A stretch of 36,859 nt of DNA, from IMG/VR virus record IMGVR_UViG_3300049927_000144, positions 1 through 36,859 of that record; one strand, written 5' to 3'. Both the position numbers and the translations under genes were made by a program. Of this stretch, positions 7,548 to 15,751 are shown piece after piece. The stretch is from a virus. Position 1 is the stretch's first letter; each line of letters starts with the position of its first letter. The notes under the pieces were generated by a model. That model was given only the letters and a program-made list of their open reading frames with translations, did no database searches and was not told where the DNA came from.

Positions 7548-9976
7548 GGCGTATAGCTTTCTTCTATAAATGCATCCTTGGCCGTAAACCGGATAAAGCG
7601 ATCATAATTCTGGTCTTCATCTAATGAGTAGGTAGCAGCGCTCACCACTATGGGGTGAACATTACCATTGTCGATCTGGTAAACACGTTTGCTGATCAGT
7701 AAATCTTTTAAGTAATTCTGCCAGTCTTTCGTCAGATCATTGCCTGTACTAAAGCTGTGGGCATCTCTGAAGTTTGCATTGTTCACTTCGATCTCTCCAT
7801 CAGTAGCATTGTATCCTAAAGGCAAATATTTAACCACTTCATCTTTGATCACTTCGGTTTGATGGACAGCTACACCAGTGAATCTCATCACTTCAAATGC
7901 GCCCAGGGAATTCAAAAACATGAAGTAACGTTTCCTCGGATGACTGATGGGATCCAGCACATAACTCCTTACTTCACTTATAAGTGAATCATGCTGGTTA
8001 AGCAGGCTGATATCATAGGCTACAAGATTCTTTGTTGGATCAATAAGGATTGCGCCACTGTTCACCGGTCCTGCCGGCATTTGATAAAGCTGTCCATACG
8101 CTACTCCGGCCTTCGTAAATGTTATTGCAGTCTCATTCGTTTCGTCATCATAATACGCTTTCACCTGCAGCTTCAGCGTAGTAGTAGTTAATCCAAAAAT
8201 GAAATAGGTTAAAAAGTCAGGCTGTTGGCGGTCCACCAACTTCGTGAGCGGGGCCCAGCTGAAGAATTTCTTTGTGGTGTGTAATGTGCTAAAAAAGTTT
8301 TGCGTTGGAAATTTCTCTTTAGATATCCCTCCTAAAATAACCAGGTGAGGAAATGACGGAGTAAGTGCGCCGGGCACATCACTTGTTCCGGAGATCTGAC
8401 CTGTATAATGCTTAAAGAATTTGATCCGGTCAGTAAGCCTGATGATATCGTCTGTCATGTCAACTACTATTTTCAGCACATCACGAAAAGCTTCGCTCAC
8501 CTGGAAAGTAACCGTACCATCACTGAAGGGTGTGAGTGCTGTGATCATTTCGCTAACAAATACTCCAGACCCTGCAACTTCTTCCACGCGCACGTCATCG
8601 TATAGCTTGAAATTATCGATAGCATCCCAGCCGGCCGGAGCATTCATTGCAAGGGTAACAGGATTTCTGTTGTGCCATACTTTGTCAAACAAAACAGCCC
8701 CGGCTAAGATGGTAACATTCGTGGCCCTTGTTATTCCACCATTGTCTTTCACTACAATTGTATAAACACCTGGTGGCAGATCTGTGAAGATATTGGATCC
8801 TTGATAAGAAGCCCCTCCGTCATCGCTATAAGTGAAAGGTGCCACAGCTCCGGTGACAGTAATCGTTATGGATCCATCTTCAGCTCCTAAAATTGTCTCA
8901 TCATTTTTTGATGTGGTGAATGAGAAAGCATAATCGTATGCATTGACAGAAAAAACTTGTGTGCTATTGCAACCAATATGAGAAGTCTCGCGCACGACTA
9001 CCGTATAAATTGCTGGAGCAAGGCCTCCAAATACATTACCTGGTTGCCAAGTTGCTCCTCCATCATTACTGTATTCAAATGGACCCGTGCCACCTATTGT
9101 TGCCACCGTGATCGATCCATCATGAGCGCCTGGTACCGATTCGTTTGTTACAACTGTGCCGGCAGCATCGAGCACAAGCGTACATGAGTATGCAAAAGCA
9201 TTGACAGTAAATGTTTGTGTGCTGTTACATCCAATACGAGCAGCTTCACGGACCACGATATTATAAACTGCAGGAGCCAGGCCTGCAAATGCATTACCTG
9301 GTTGCCATGTTGCACCTCCATCTTTGCTGTATTCAAATGGGCCTGTGCCTCCGGTGATGGCCACCGTGATCGATCCATCATTTGCACCAGGTGCGGTTTC
9401 ATTAGTTACAACAGTGCCAGCAGCATTAAGCACAAGTGTGCACGGAGCAACTACATCTATGTATTCATAAATTTCAAACTCGTCTACAAATGTTACGCAA
9501 TTCGGAAACTGAGATCCATCGGCAAGCCCATCTCTCACGTTTACCTCATGGACTCCTGTACCAACCATGGTACATTCCACATATACTTCTAATTGCTTCC
9601 ACGCACCAGTAAAATCAGCGACCGGCTGATTCACACTATTTATAAAAGACAACCCTACAGTCTCATATTCTAAAAAGAATTCACTTAGTCCACTAGGGCT
9701 TAATGCAGCTGTCGTGAAAATTTTTGCTTTAATAAAATAACGCTTACCGATTTCCGGAGTCCATTTCGCTTTCGCATAAGAATTACAAGTGCCAAAGCCA
9801 TCGCCTTCATCATTCACCACACACTTGCAACTGTAGGAATCTTTCGAAGAATAAAGATTTGATCTGGATATTGAGAAAAGAAAACCACCACCAAATCCCC
9901 AGGTGCTAGGATCCGTTTCAAAGTTCCCTGCATTGCCCAGGGTGTTAAGATTGCCGCTTGTAATCAGTATCGCCAT
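7544..9976 (-). CDS. Large tail protein with CBM-like N-terminus and three SprB-like repeats
   Basis: The 810-residue protein appears modular. Residues 1-172 look like a jelly-roll carbohydrate-binding module, with GNFETDPSTWGFGGGF early and FVDEFEIYEY closing it. Residues about 179-260, 264-347 and 352-425 are three repeats of SprB type, each with a DGSITV core, GG-T-PF-YS-DGG, and a closing -YTIVV- strand. The first two are also very similar in DNA, implying recent duplication. The remaining 380 residues probably anchor it to the tail. It begins at a TGATG junction with the preceding gene. A role in surface or glycan contact is inferred. SprB repeats are known from the flavobacterial gliding adhesin. 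Confidence 0.7.
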   Translation of the reverse strand: MAILITSGNLNTLGNAGNFETDPSTWGFGGGFLFSISRSNLYSSKDSYSCKCVVNDEGDGFGTCNSYAKAKWTPEIGKRYFIKAKIFTTAALSPSGLSEFFLEYETVGLSFINSVNQPVADFTGAWKQLEVYVECTMVGTGVHEVNVRDGLADGSQFPNCVTFVDEFEIYEYIDVVAPCTLVLNAAGTVVTNETAPGANDGSITVAITGGTGPFEYSKDGGATWQPGNAFAGLAPAVYNIVVREAARIGCNSTQTFTVNAFAYSCTLVLDAAGTVVTNESVPGAHDGSITVATIGGTGPFEYSNDGGATWQPGNVFGGLAPAIYTVVVRETSHIGCNSTQVFSVNAYDYAFSFTTSKNDETILGAEDGSITITVTGAVAPFTYSDDGGASYQGSNIFTDLPPGVYTIVVKDNGGITRATNVTILAGAVLFDKVWHNRNPVTLAMNAPAGWDAIDNFKLYDDVRVEEVAGSGVFVSEMITALTPFSDGTVTFQVSEAFRDVLKIVVDMTDDIIRLTDRIKFFKHYTGQISGTSDVPGALTPSFPHLVILGGISKEKFPTQNFFSTLHTTKKFFSWAPLTKLVDRQQPDFLTYFIFGLTTTTLKLQVKAYYDDETNETAITFTKAGVAYGQLYQMPAGPVNSGAILIDPTKNLVAYDISLLNQHDSLISEVRSYVLDPISHPRKRYFMFLNSLGAFEVMRFTGVAVHQTEVIKDEVVKYLPLGYNATDGEIEVNNANFRDAHSFSTGNDLTKDWQNYLKDLLISKRVYQIDNGNVHPIVVSAATYSLDEDQNYDRFIRFTAKDAFIEESYTP
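8702..9442 (-). repeat. Three tandem SprB-like coding repeats
   Basis: Three units of roughly 220-250 bp lie head to tail inside the tail protein gene. Units one and two share long runs of DNA identity (for example around 9110-9120 and 9360-9380), while the third is recognisable mainly at protein level. This points to one recent and one older duplication and makes unit-number variation likely. Confidence 0.75.
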
Positions 9977-10488
9977 CAGCTATCCCTCCATTTGGCTGCG
10001 TTGTAAGCCAGGTTTGTGTTGTCAATAAATGTCATCTCCAATTCATAACCGAGCCAGGCCGTTGAGCCTATCTTCATGTACACCGGTGATGTTTTCCACG
10101 AACTGATAGTAGTAGCAATCATTGTCCAATTGCCGGCTACATTCAATCCTGTTTTGTCGCGCAATATTCTGGCAATGATTTCTTCCATGCGCGCTTCGCA
10201 TCTTTCGAACTGAGCATCTTCATCGGTAAACAATGCGCTGTCGCGAACTTCCAGATATGCAACTTTTGCTATTTTAGTTTTGTGCTGGTTGTCACTATAG
10301 GTATCGTTGTATTGGGCGCTTTCATAAGGCATGGCCCACAGATAATTTGCTGTTGCATCGCTCGCGTTGTCATTCTGCACATCTTTTTTCTCTCCCCATT
10401 TGTAACCAAGGATATCTACATGCTGAGCAGCGATGTCTGCAAAATAATTTTTATAGGCTAATAATCCTGTGAGCTTAAGCGTTGGCAT
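9976..10488 (-). CDS. Small tail/neck protein, function unknown
   Basis: This 170-residue protein has no recognised motif. It has no signal peptide or membrane segment, and has an internal helix (EDAQFERCEARMEEIIARILRD) flanked by strands, ending in YELEMTFIDNTN. It overlaps the preceding gene by 14 nt and joins the next through a TGATG junction, so it is translated with the tail genes. The size and position between connectors and tail proteins would suit a tail-terminator or neck component, but that is positional inference. Confidence 0.6.
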   Translation of the reverse strand: MPTLKLTGLLAYKNYFADIAAQHVDILGYKWGEKKDVQNDNASDATANYLWAMPYESAQYNDTYSDNQHKTKIAKVAYLEVRDSALFTDEDAQFERCEARMEEIIARILRDKTGLNVAGNWTMIATTISSWKTSPVYMKIGSTAWLGYELEMTFIDNTNLAYNAAKWRDS

Positions 10489-11221
10489 TTTGATTCTGTT
10501 TAGATAATAATTCTAAATGGTCCAGCACGTCATACATATTGGCTTTGCCAAGCTCATCAAATGAACCGAACACCAGCGTGCGCGCGGCAGAGTGTTTAAT
10601 CTCATGCCACATCCGGCCGCTCGGCACAGGATTTTGTGTTGTCTCCTCTTCCGATTTTGGTGGTAGTGGCAAAAGATTTTTGCAGCGCTTCACCACAAAA
10701 TCGCGCACATGCAGGTATGTGAAGAAGATCAATTCTATTTCGTGCTGCTTGATTGAGTACAGATGCTCTCTACTCTCTACTTTATCTTTATCAAATGACA
10801 AGTCTGTTCGATGCAGATAGAGTGTGATTGCAAGCCTCTTTAAAAATTTGGGATCTTCGGTGGCCAGGTAAGTCGTAAACTCATTGTCAGCATGGATGAA
10901 CTGATCAAATGAGCAAGTGGCCATCTTCTCTTCTGGTGCCCGCCAATTCTTTATCCTGGGAAAATCGTACCAGGGCTTTACCAAGAAGTGATATTTTAGC
11001 TGATTGTAGATATCTACTACCTGCTCTTCATTGACCCGATCAACCAGGCGCCGGCTTTTCCGGAGTTTGCGCATCACCGATATCAGAGTGAAACCATATT
11101 CCATGCTGCCTGATTTCATCTGCAGCAATTGTTGATGCAATGAAAACACGAAGGCCCGGGCCTTGTAGCTCAGCTGCTGCCAGTCGGTGTAAAAGAGATC
11201 GCTTACTTGATATGTTCTCAT
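10475..11221 (-). CDS. Conserved-looking phage protein of the connector/tail block, unknown
   Basis: The 248-residue protein is helical and rich in aromatic and charged residues, with a distinctive middle (MATCSFDQFIHADNEFTTYL) that looks familiar from Bacteroidota phage genomes but has no function I can name. It overlaps the upstream gene by 4 nt and the downstream gene by 14 nt. Position upstream of the tail proteins leaves tail-assembly or chaperone roles open. Confidence 0.55.
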   Translation of the reverse strand: MRTYQVSDLFYTDWQQLSYKARAFVFSLHQQLLQMKSGSMEYGFTLISVMRKLRKSRRLVDRVNEEQVVDIYNQLKYHFLVKPWYDFPRIKNWRAPEEKMATCSFDQFIHADNEFTTYLATEDPKFLKRLAITLYLHRTDLSFDKDKVESREHLYSIKQHEIELIFFTYLHVRDFVVKRCKNLLPLPPKSEEETTQNPVPSGRMWHEIKHSAARTLVFGSFDELGKANMYDVLDHLELLSKQNQNANA

Positions 11222-11709
11222 GCACTGATTACAGGTTCAATTTTCTTTGATGCCTCAATCTGCTGAAGCATTCTTTTAAACTCTGGCCGTTCCTGTTTAA
11301 AAACTTGTACACTCAAAATTTCAAGTACTTGCTCCAGTTCTGTTTCCTTGACTTTTGCCTTACAGAAATCAATCAATCCTTGCTTACCTTTTCTTTTAAA
11401 CAATCGGTGCATCGTAGCTTTATAATCGACTACAAGCATCTTCGGCACATTAAGCCAGTAACAACAAAATATATCTACTCGCTCACCATACCATTCTGTC
11501 ATTCCGCACATCAATAAATCTTTGCCCGTTATATGCACTCGTTCTCTTCCATATTGCGAAAAATCTCCTAGCTTCTTATCGATCGCTTCAATGAACTGAA
11601 TCACTTCAATTGGAACATTCAGATAATTATCTGAGCTCTTCAATTTAAACCTTTCAACTTCGCTCCTATCCACTACTTCCGGAAGCCGGTACTTCTCCAG
11701 TACGATCAT
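11218..11709 (-). CDS. Hypothetical protein of the connector block
   Basis: No domain is recognised in this 163-residue protein. It is mostly helical, has no export signal, and carries two cysteines in a central CGMTEWYGERVDIFCCYW region. It overlaps both neighbours by 4 nt (ATGA-type junctions), so expression is coupled to the connector protein upstream and the 248-residue protein downstream. A head-tail joining or tail-completion role is possible by position. Confidence 0.5.
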   Translation of the reverse strand: MIVLEKYRLPEVVDRSEVERFKLKSSDNYLNVPIEVIQFIEAIDKKLGDFSQYGRERVHITGKDLLMCGMTEWYGERVDIFCCYWLNVPKMLVVDYKATMHRLFKRKGKQGLIDFCKAKVKETELEQVLEILSVQVFKQERPEFKRMLQQIEASKKIEPVISA

Positions 11710-12929
11710 GCAATGAAATGTTTATTGCCTTCATGATTGTGTGGCTGGAAAGTAGGGCCTGGTTTCGGCTGCACGGTGTAGATGCCGCTCTGTTTGATTA
11801 GCGGATAATCTTCAATGTTATCCAGCATGAAGGCTCGCAGGCGCTGTTCATCGGCCAGATATCCGAAGTCCTTTTCATCCTTCAAGTGACAACGCAAATC
11901 GTCTTCATCATCATCGCTGGCCAGGAACCACCGGTCGCGCAGCTGGTTGAAGTCGCTATAAAGCCATAACCCGTCTGCAGAGATTGACACACTCAAAAAA
12001 GGCAGCTGCATGTACAGTGCTCTCTTGCACACGATTGGCTCGATCAATTCAATCAGTGACTTGTTCTCATCCGAAAGTGTATTACCTTTCAACTCATCCA
12101 CCAGCTCTGCATATTGTTCAGGACTTACCAGTTTCGGTAGAATCCTTTTTTCAACATCCTGAATTTTCGCGCGAAGTTTCAGGAACAATCTTCGACTGCT
12201 TCCGATATCAATATGCTTCGATGCGATCGCGGTGCCGTAGATGATGTAACCGCTGTTCCTGGTATTGGCCGGTGAGCTGAACCAGGTTGCATAAATGCCA
12301 GATGGAACCTCTATCCAGTTTGCATCTTCAGTAGTTAGCGGATCTGTTGGCGGTTGATTATTGATGTTGTCATCAATTTTCGTTTGCCAGTAACGGACCT
12401 TATCATCCGTATCAGGTTGAATGCAAAACTTTCCGTCACCGGTGCCATCGAGTTTAAAAGTTAATGTATCCGTCCAATCTGTTTCGGTAGGATTTGGTTT
12501 TGCATTCTGCTCTAAAAATTCAAGCAGTTTGTCGGCATGAAGATCTCCGTTCTTCAATGCACCTACCTGAAGCTTCTCCGTCTTCCGGTCCGATGCAGCA
12601 TCGCTGTCTTCACTGCGATGTACACGGATGCCAAGCTCTCCAAATGTTACACTGAGCTGATCGATTGCCAGCAGCTGGGCATAGTATGATTCGCATCGCT
12701 GAATGTAAGGCAACAATTTTTTGTTGTCATCACTCAATGCCACAGGACTAGAGCTCTGCACTGAGGCTTCATACAATGGTAAGAACTCATTATAAAATTC
12801 TTTTCCCAACAGGTCCAGCATATACAGCTGCTCTGCCTGGTCGATGAACGGCTGCAAGGTTTTAATCTTGGCATTGTCTTCTACCAGGATGTATTGCTTC
12901 AGCTCAGCTACAGTTGTTATCAGGCTCAT
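11706..12929 (-). CDS. Head-tail connector-like protein (DUF6712-like) with an inserted binding module
   Basis: The 407-residue protein begins MSLITTVAELKQYI with a helical domain (to about residue 145) and resumes similar helical sequence after residue 240, matching what I recall of the DUF6712 family found after portals in Bacteroidota phages. Between them, residues 151-209 form a Trp/Gly/Asp-rich module (DGTGDGKFCIQPDTDDKVRYW) that is about 59% identical to residues 44-102 of the fibre-associated protein at 24356-25186. The module resembles small CBM5/12-like carbohydrate-binding domains. It overlaps the portal gene by 4 nt. The connector role is inferred from position and family resemblance. 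Confidence 0.6.
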   Translation of the reverse strand: MSLITTVAELKQYILVEDNAKIKTLQPFIDQAEQLYMLDLLGKEFYNEFLPLYEASVQSSSPVALSDDNKKLLPYIQRCESYYAQLLAIDQLSVTFGELGIRVHRSEDSDAASDRKTEKLQVGALKNGDLHADKLLEFLEQNAKPNPTETDWTDTLTFKLDGTGDGKFCIQPDTDDKVRYWQTKIDDNINNQPPTDPLTTEDANWIEVPSGIYATWFSSPANTRNSGYIIYGTAIASKHIDIGSSRRLFLKLRAKIQDVEKRILPKLVSPEQYAELVDELKGNTLSDENKSLIELIEPIVCKRALYMQLPFLSVSISADGLWLYSDFNQLRDRWFLASDDDEDDLRCHLKDEKDFGYLADEQRLRAFMLDNIEDYPLIKQSGIYTVQPKPGPTFQPHNHEGNKHFIA

Positions 12930-14338
12930 ACGCTCATGGTGTTTGATTGTTGTTTATCGCTTGTTGGCGATTGTTCGTTCTGAACCGCATTGCCGCTCTT
13001 GTTCTGGTCCACACTCTGCAGCACGATATCGCGATAGCCCACATGAAGATCATCAGGCCATCCATTTCTCATTTTTATAAACTCCCAGGGCTCGAGTGTA
13101 ATCTCGCGCGGCCGTGTAGTCATCACCTGGATATAAAAATTAAATTGCTCTCGCAGATCGCTTCCACTTCCCTGGCCAAGACCGTTTGGCAGAATGGATC
13201 CTGCAATGCTTGGACTTAATCCTATACCACTGATCATGGCGATAGCTGCAGTGCCATACGCACGCAACCATTCTTCACTCTTCACATTATTTTCTAAAAC
13301 ATTAATCTTCCATCCTGGTGCTGGCTGCCCATCCTCGAGCAGGTTGATGAAAGAATAAAATGCTTTGTGTACATTTTTTTCACCCGCCAGCATCTGATCC
13401 ATTTTCTTGAATGTCTTCTCAATTAAATCCGTGATGGCTTGCTGGCGATCAGCATCCGTTTTGTATGCGGTGGAATCTTCAGGGCAGCGATCAAGAAAAT
13501 ATTTGTAAGGAATCTCAACATGATATTTGAGGTTCATCGAGTTATCTATATTGGCAAGTACCCACCGCGGGATCTTGCTGGCTATATAAAGCCATCGCGT
13601 AATGCCATGCCAGGCCGGATCATTGAAATAATCCTTGTCAATGCTTATAGAACTGTGGCAATAAATGCCTGATTTATTACTTGTATCGTCTATAATATCA
13701 ATAGCTGGGATTTCAGCATACTGCCAGTCTTTATCCGTTTGAATTGGCAATGGCCAGAAGCCTGAAAGGAAATAACTGTCTATTTCTCCTGTATCCGGAT
13801 TCCTTTTTTTCGGGCGAATATCTTTAGCTCGCTGCCATTTTATTTGAACTACCTTACCATCGTTACTAAATATATATTGCACGTAATACATATGCCACCA
13901 TTCATAGTCGGCAATGCATCCCTCCATGAACTTCTTCCACTTATTCTTCTTCATGAAGTCGAGAATCTCCTTAGGAACTTGTTTGTTAGGTACTATTGTA
14001 ATTTTCTCGTTACCTTCTTCATCAACATCCTGATTGTAAAACATCAATCCTTTTCCATAGTGAAAAGCCGCTTTCTTCTCTAGCAGGCCTGCCACCGGAT
14101 CGCTCTTCACAGCATTAATCAATCGCTGTGGGTAATTGTTATCATGTCCCCAATACGCCCAGGGTTTACCTGTGATACTTCCAACCTGAACCTGGCTATC
14201 GGGCTCTACTTCCTTCTTCGTGGTTTCGTAGATGCCACCACTTCGCTCACCAAACCAAAGGCTACTGCCTAAATATTTTATTGCGGAAGATTGATCTCCT
14301 GCCTTTTCTTTTTCTATCGTGCCGTTATCTGTCATCAA
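12926..14338 (-). CDS. Portal protein
   Basis: The 470-residue protein has the size and sequence features of a portal, the ring through which DNA enters and leaves the capsid. The N-terminal part includes WGHDNNYPQRLINAVKSDP followed by a wing-like alpha/beta region. The region near residue 395 (LPNGLGQGSGSDLREQFNFY) matches the portal stem and crown helices as I know them, followed by TTRPREITLEPWEFIK. The C-terminus is Gln/Ser-rich and probably disordered. It overlaps the small gene before it and the connector after it by 4 nt each. Confidence 0.82.
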   Translation of the reverse strand: MMTDNGTIEKEKAGDQSSAIKYLGSSLWFGERSGGIYETTKKEVEPDSQVQVGSITGKPWAYWGHDNNYPQRLINAVKSDPVAGLLEKKAAFHYGKGLMFYNQDVDEEGNEKITIVPNKQVPKEILDFMKKNKWKKFMEGCIADYEWWHMYYVQYIFSNDGKVVQIKWQRAKDIRPKKRNPDTGEIDSYFLSGFWPLPIQTDKDWQYAEIPAIDIIDDTSNKSGIYCHSSISIDKDYFNDPAWHGITRWLYIASKIPRWVLANIDNSMNLKYHVEIPYKYFLDRCPEDSTAYKTDADRQQAITDLIEKTFKKMDQMLAGEKNVHKAFYSFINLLEDGQPAPGWKINVLENNVKSEEWLRAYGTAAIAMISGIGLSPSIAGSILPNGLGQGSGSDLREQFNFYIQVMTTRPREITLEPWEFIKMRNGWPDDLHVGYRDIVLQSVDQNKSGNAVQNEQSPTSDKQQSNTMSV

Positions 14339-14658
14339 TGAAATACAGTTAGCCAGGGTGAATTTTTTTCTTTGAAGCTTGTGATCATCGTCACTTTTAC
14401 TGCGCGCGGTTCTTTGCGATCGATATCCTCCATCATCATAGTGCTGTTGCGTTTCAGATTGTAGCTGATACCACCTCGTGAAGGCAACGCTGAGCGCAAC
14501 TGGCGTCTTGGTTCCTTTGTTAGCTTTCGGGCCCGCATCGTGCGCAGCCTGCCGTCTGCAGTAATGAATCGGATGCCATATTCATTTACATCCATTGTTG
14601 CTTCATCCACAGTATTGTCGAAATGATGCAAAACGCGCTCAATGGATATCTGTGCCAT
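14335..14658 (-). CDS. Small basic protein translated with the portal, unknown
   Basis: This 107-residue basic protein carries the stretch PRRQLRSALPSRGGISYNL and then MMMEDIDRKEPRAVKVTMITSF, which looks strongly constrained. It has no signal peptide or membrane segment. It opens the portal-tail block: a hairpin terminator and a CGTCCTA motif lie just upstream, and its stop overlaps the portal start by 4 nt. The function is unknown. Confidence 0.55.
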   Translation of the reverse strand: MAQISIERVLHHFDNTVDEATMDVNEYGIRFITADGRLRTMRARKLTKEPRRQLRSALPSRGGISYNLKRNSTMMMEDIDRKEPRAVKVTMITSFKEKNSPWLTVFH

Positions 14659-14690
14659 ACTTCAAAGATGGCGCACACCTGAAGGTATTT

Positions 14691-14701
14691 TGTAGGACGG
14701 C
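14691..14701 (-). promoter_or_regulatory. CGTCCTA motif, copy C (portal-tail block)
   Basis: The minus strand reads GGCCGTCCTACA, ending 33 nt upstream of the ATG at 14658. It follows directly on a hairpin terminator, the arrangement expected for a promoter that starts a new transcript. No Bacteroidota -7/-33 consensus (TAnnTTTG / TTTG) is evident, so a phage-specific factor is inferred. Confidence 0.5.
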
Positions 14702-14710
14702 CTAACACGT

Positions 14711-14740
14711 AAAAATCCCCTCCATTTATGAAGGGGATTT
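14711..14740 (-). terminator. Rho-independent-type terminator after the capsid block
   Basis: On the minus strand the sequence forms a perfect 9-bp stem (AAATCCCCT / AGGGGATTT) with a 10-nt loop, followed by T residues that continue the 3' arm into a run of five. It lies about 30 bp after the stop of the 14771 gene and before the portal-tail block. Confidence 0.75.
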
Positions 14741-14770
14741 CAACAATCATCCTAAACCTAAACTAAGATC

Positions 14771-15328
14771 TTACACGCCTGGCAATAACAATGAAGCTAA
14801 TTGGCCACCATATTCGATCGGACCATGGGCACAACCAAACTTCCAGCTGAGCAATGCACCGTTTTGATCGGCACGCTTCTCGCCAGAACTTGCGTCACCA
14901 GTCTCAAAATAAGCAGGGATATCAGTAGACAATGCAGTAGTAGTAATGTCAGGTTGGTTTAGTCCAAGCGCAAACATTTTGCCATTGCGTGCCAGGCGAT
15001 AGATCAACACCGATGGTGTATTCTGGCATTGCCTGATCAAATCTTCCAGCTCATGGCCGAGCGCAGGGTGGCGACCGGATAAAACCGTTTCGCGACCTTT
15101 GCCATCACGAGGACCAACTGATTTGGTTTCCACTTTACCAGTTTCATCCGTGATGTAGATCTGTGCGAATTTCTTACCTGTTTTACATACAATGTCGGCA
15201 GCAGTTTTAAGGCTGGTGGCGGCAGTCAGGGCAGGCACAGTAAGAATATCCTCAGAGGCACAGATGTAGATTTTATCTACAAGCCCCGCGAGGTTATCCT
15301 GCCCTTGTGCGAATAGTAAGTCATTCAT
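14771..15328 (-). CDS. Tail-tube-like or head-associated protein
   Basis: The 185-residue protein starts MNDLLFAQGQDNLAGLVDKIYI and has a C-terminal half whose layout (a helix, then VLIYRLARNGKMFALGLNQP, then a GD-SSG---ADQNG loop and a final strand) parallels the protein at 25183-25800. Major tail tube proteins have this size and beta-sandwich pattern, so this may be the tube subunit, encoded right after the capsid genes. A capsid decoration protein is the main alternative. It is the last gene before the terminator at 14711-14740. Confidence 0.5.
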   Translation of the reverse strand: MNDLLFAQGQDNLAGLVDKIYICASEDILTVPALTAATSLKTAADIVCKTGKKFAQIYITDETGKVETKSVGPRDGKGRETVLSGRHPALGHELEDLIRQCQNTPSVLIYRLARNGKMFALGLNQPDITTTALSTDIPAYFETGDASSGEKRADQNGALLSWKFGCAHGPIEYGGQLASLLLPGV

Positions 15329-15332
15329 CGGG

Positions 15333-15740
15333 TTAGTCCTCCTTTCTTGCTATGATGCCGCTCTTACGTGCCACCAGGTGGCCGAGAATAGCCTGCGCAG
15401 CTTCAGCTACCTTCTTGTCTTTGCTTTCCGTTTCTGCCATCAGCTCGCGCACATCAATGATGCGGTTATCATCCCAATGGAACGTAGGGCAAGTAAATTG
15501 ATAGGTGCCACCTTCAATATCATGCTCTTCATCAGCATCTACATCGAAAGAAGGAAGCACATCTTTGGTGGCTTCTTTTACTTTTGCAGCAAGTTCAGTA
15601 TTGGATGATTGCAACGTTGCTGCTTTTTCGCCCAATGATGAAGCATAATTCATCAGGTCTTCCGGAGAGAGCTTCTGAAGCTCTTCGGGTGAAAGAACTA
15701 CCACTTTCGTGGTAGTTCCTTTTGTTTCTTTTTTACCCAT
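15333..15740 (-). CDS. Small head-block protein, unknown
   Basis: This 135-residue protein has a Lys/Thr-rich N-terminus, a charged helix (about residues 25-60), then a short domain with GGTYQFTCPTFHWDDNRIID and a helical end. It has no export signal. It lies 11 bp after the capsid gene and 4 bp before the tube-like gene. Head completion, capsid stabilisation or decoration are possible by position. I do not recognise the family. Confidence 0.5.
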   Translation of the reverse strand: MGKKETKGTTTKVVVLSPEELQKLSPEDLMNYASSLGEKAATLQSSNTELAAKVKEATKDVLPSFDVDADEEHDIEGGTYQFTCPTFHWDDNRIIDVRELMAETESKDKKVAEAAQAILGHLVARKSGIIARKED

Positions 15741-15751
15741 TGATATTCTGA

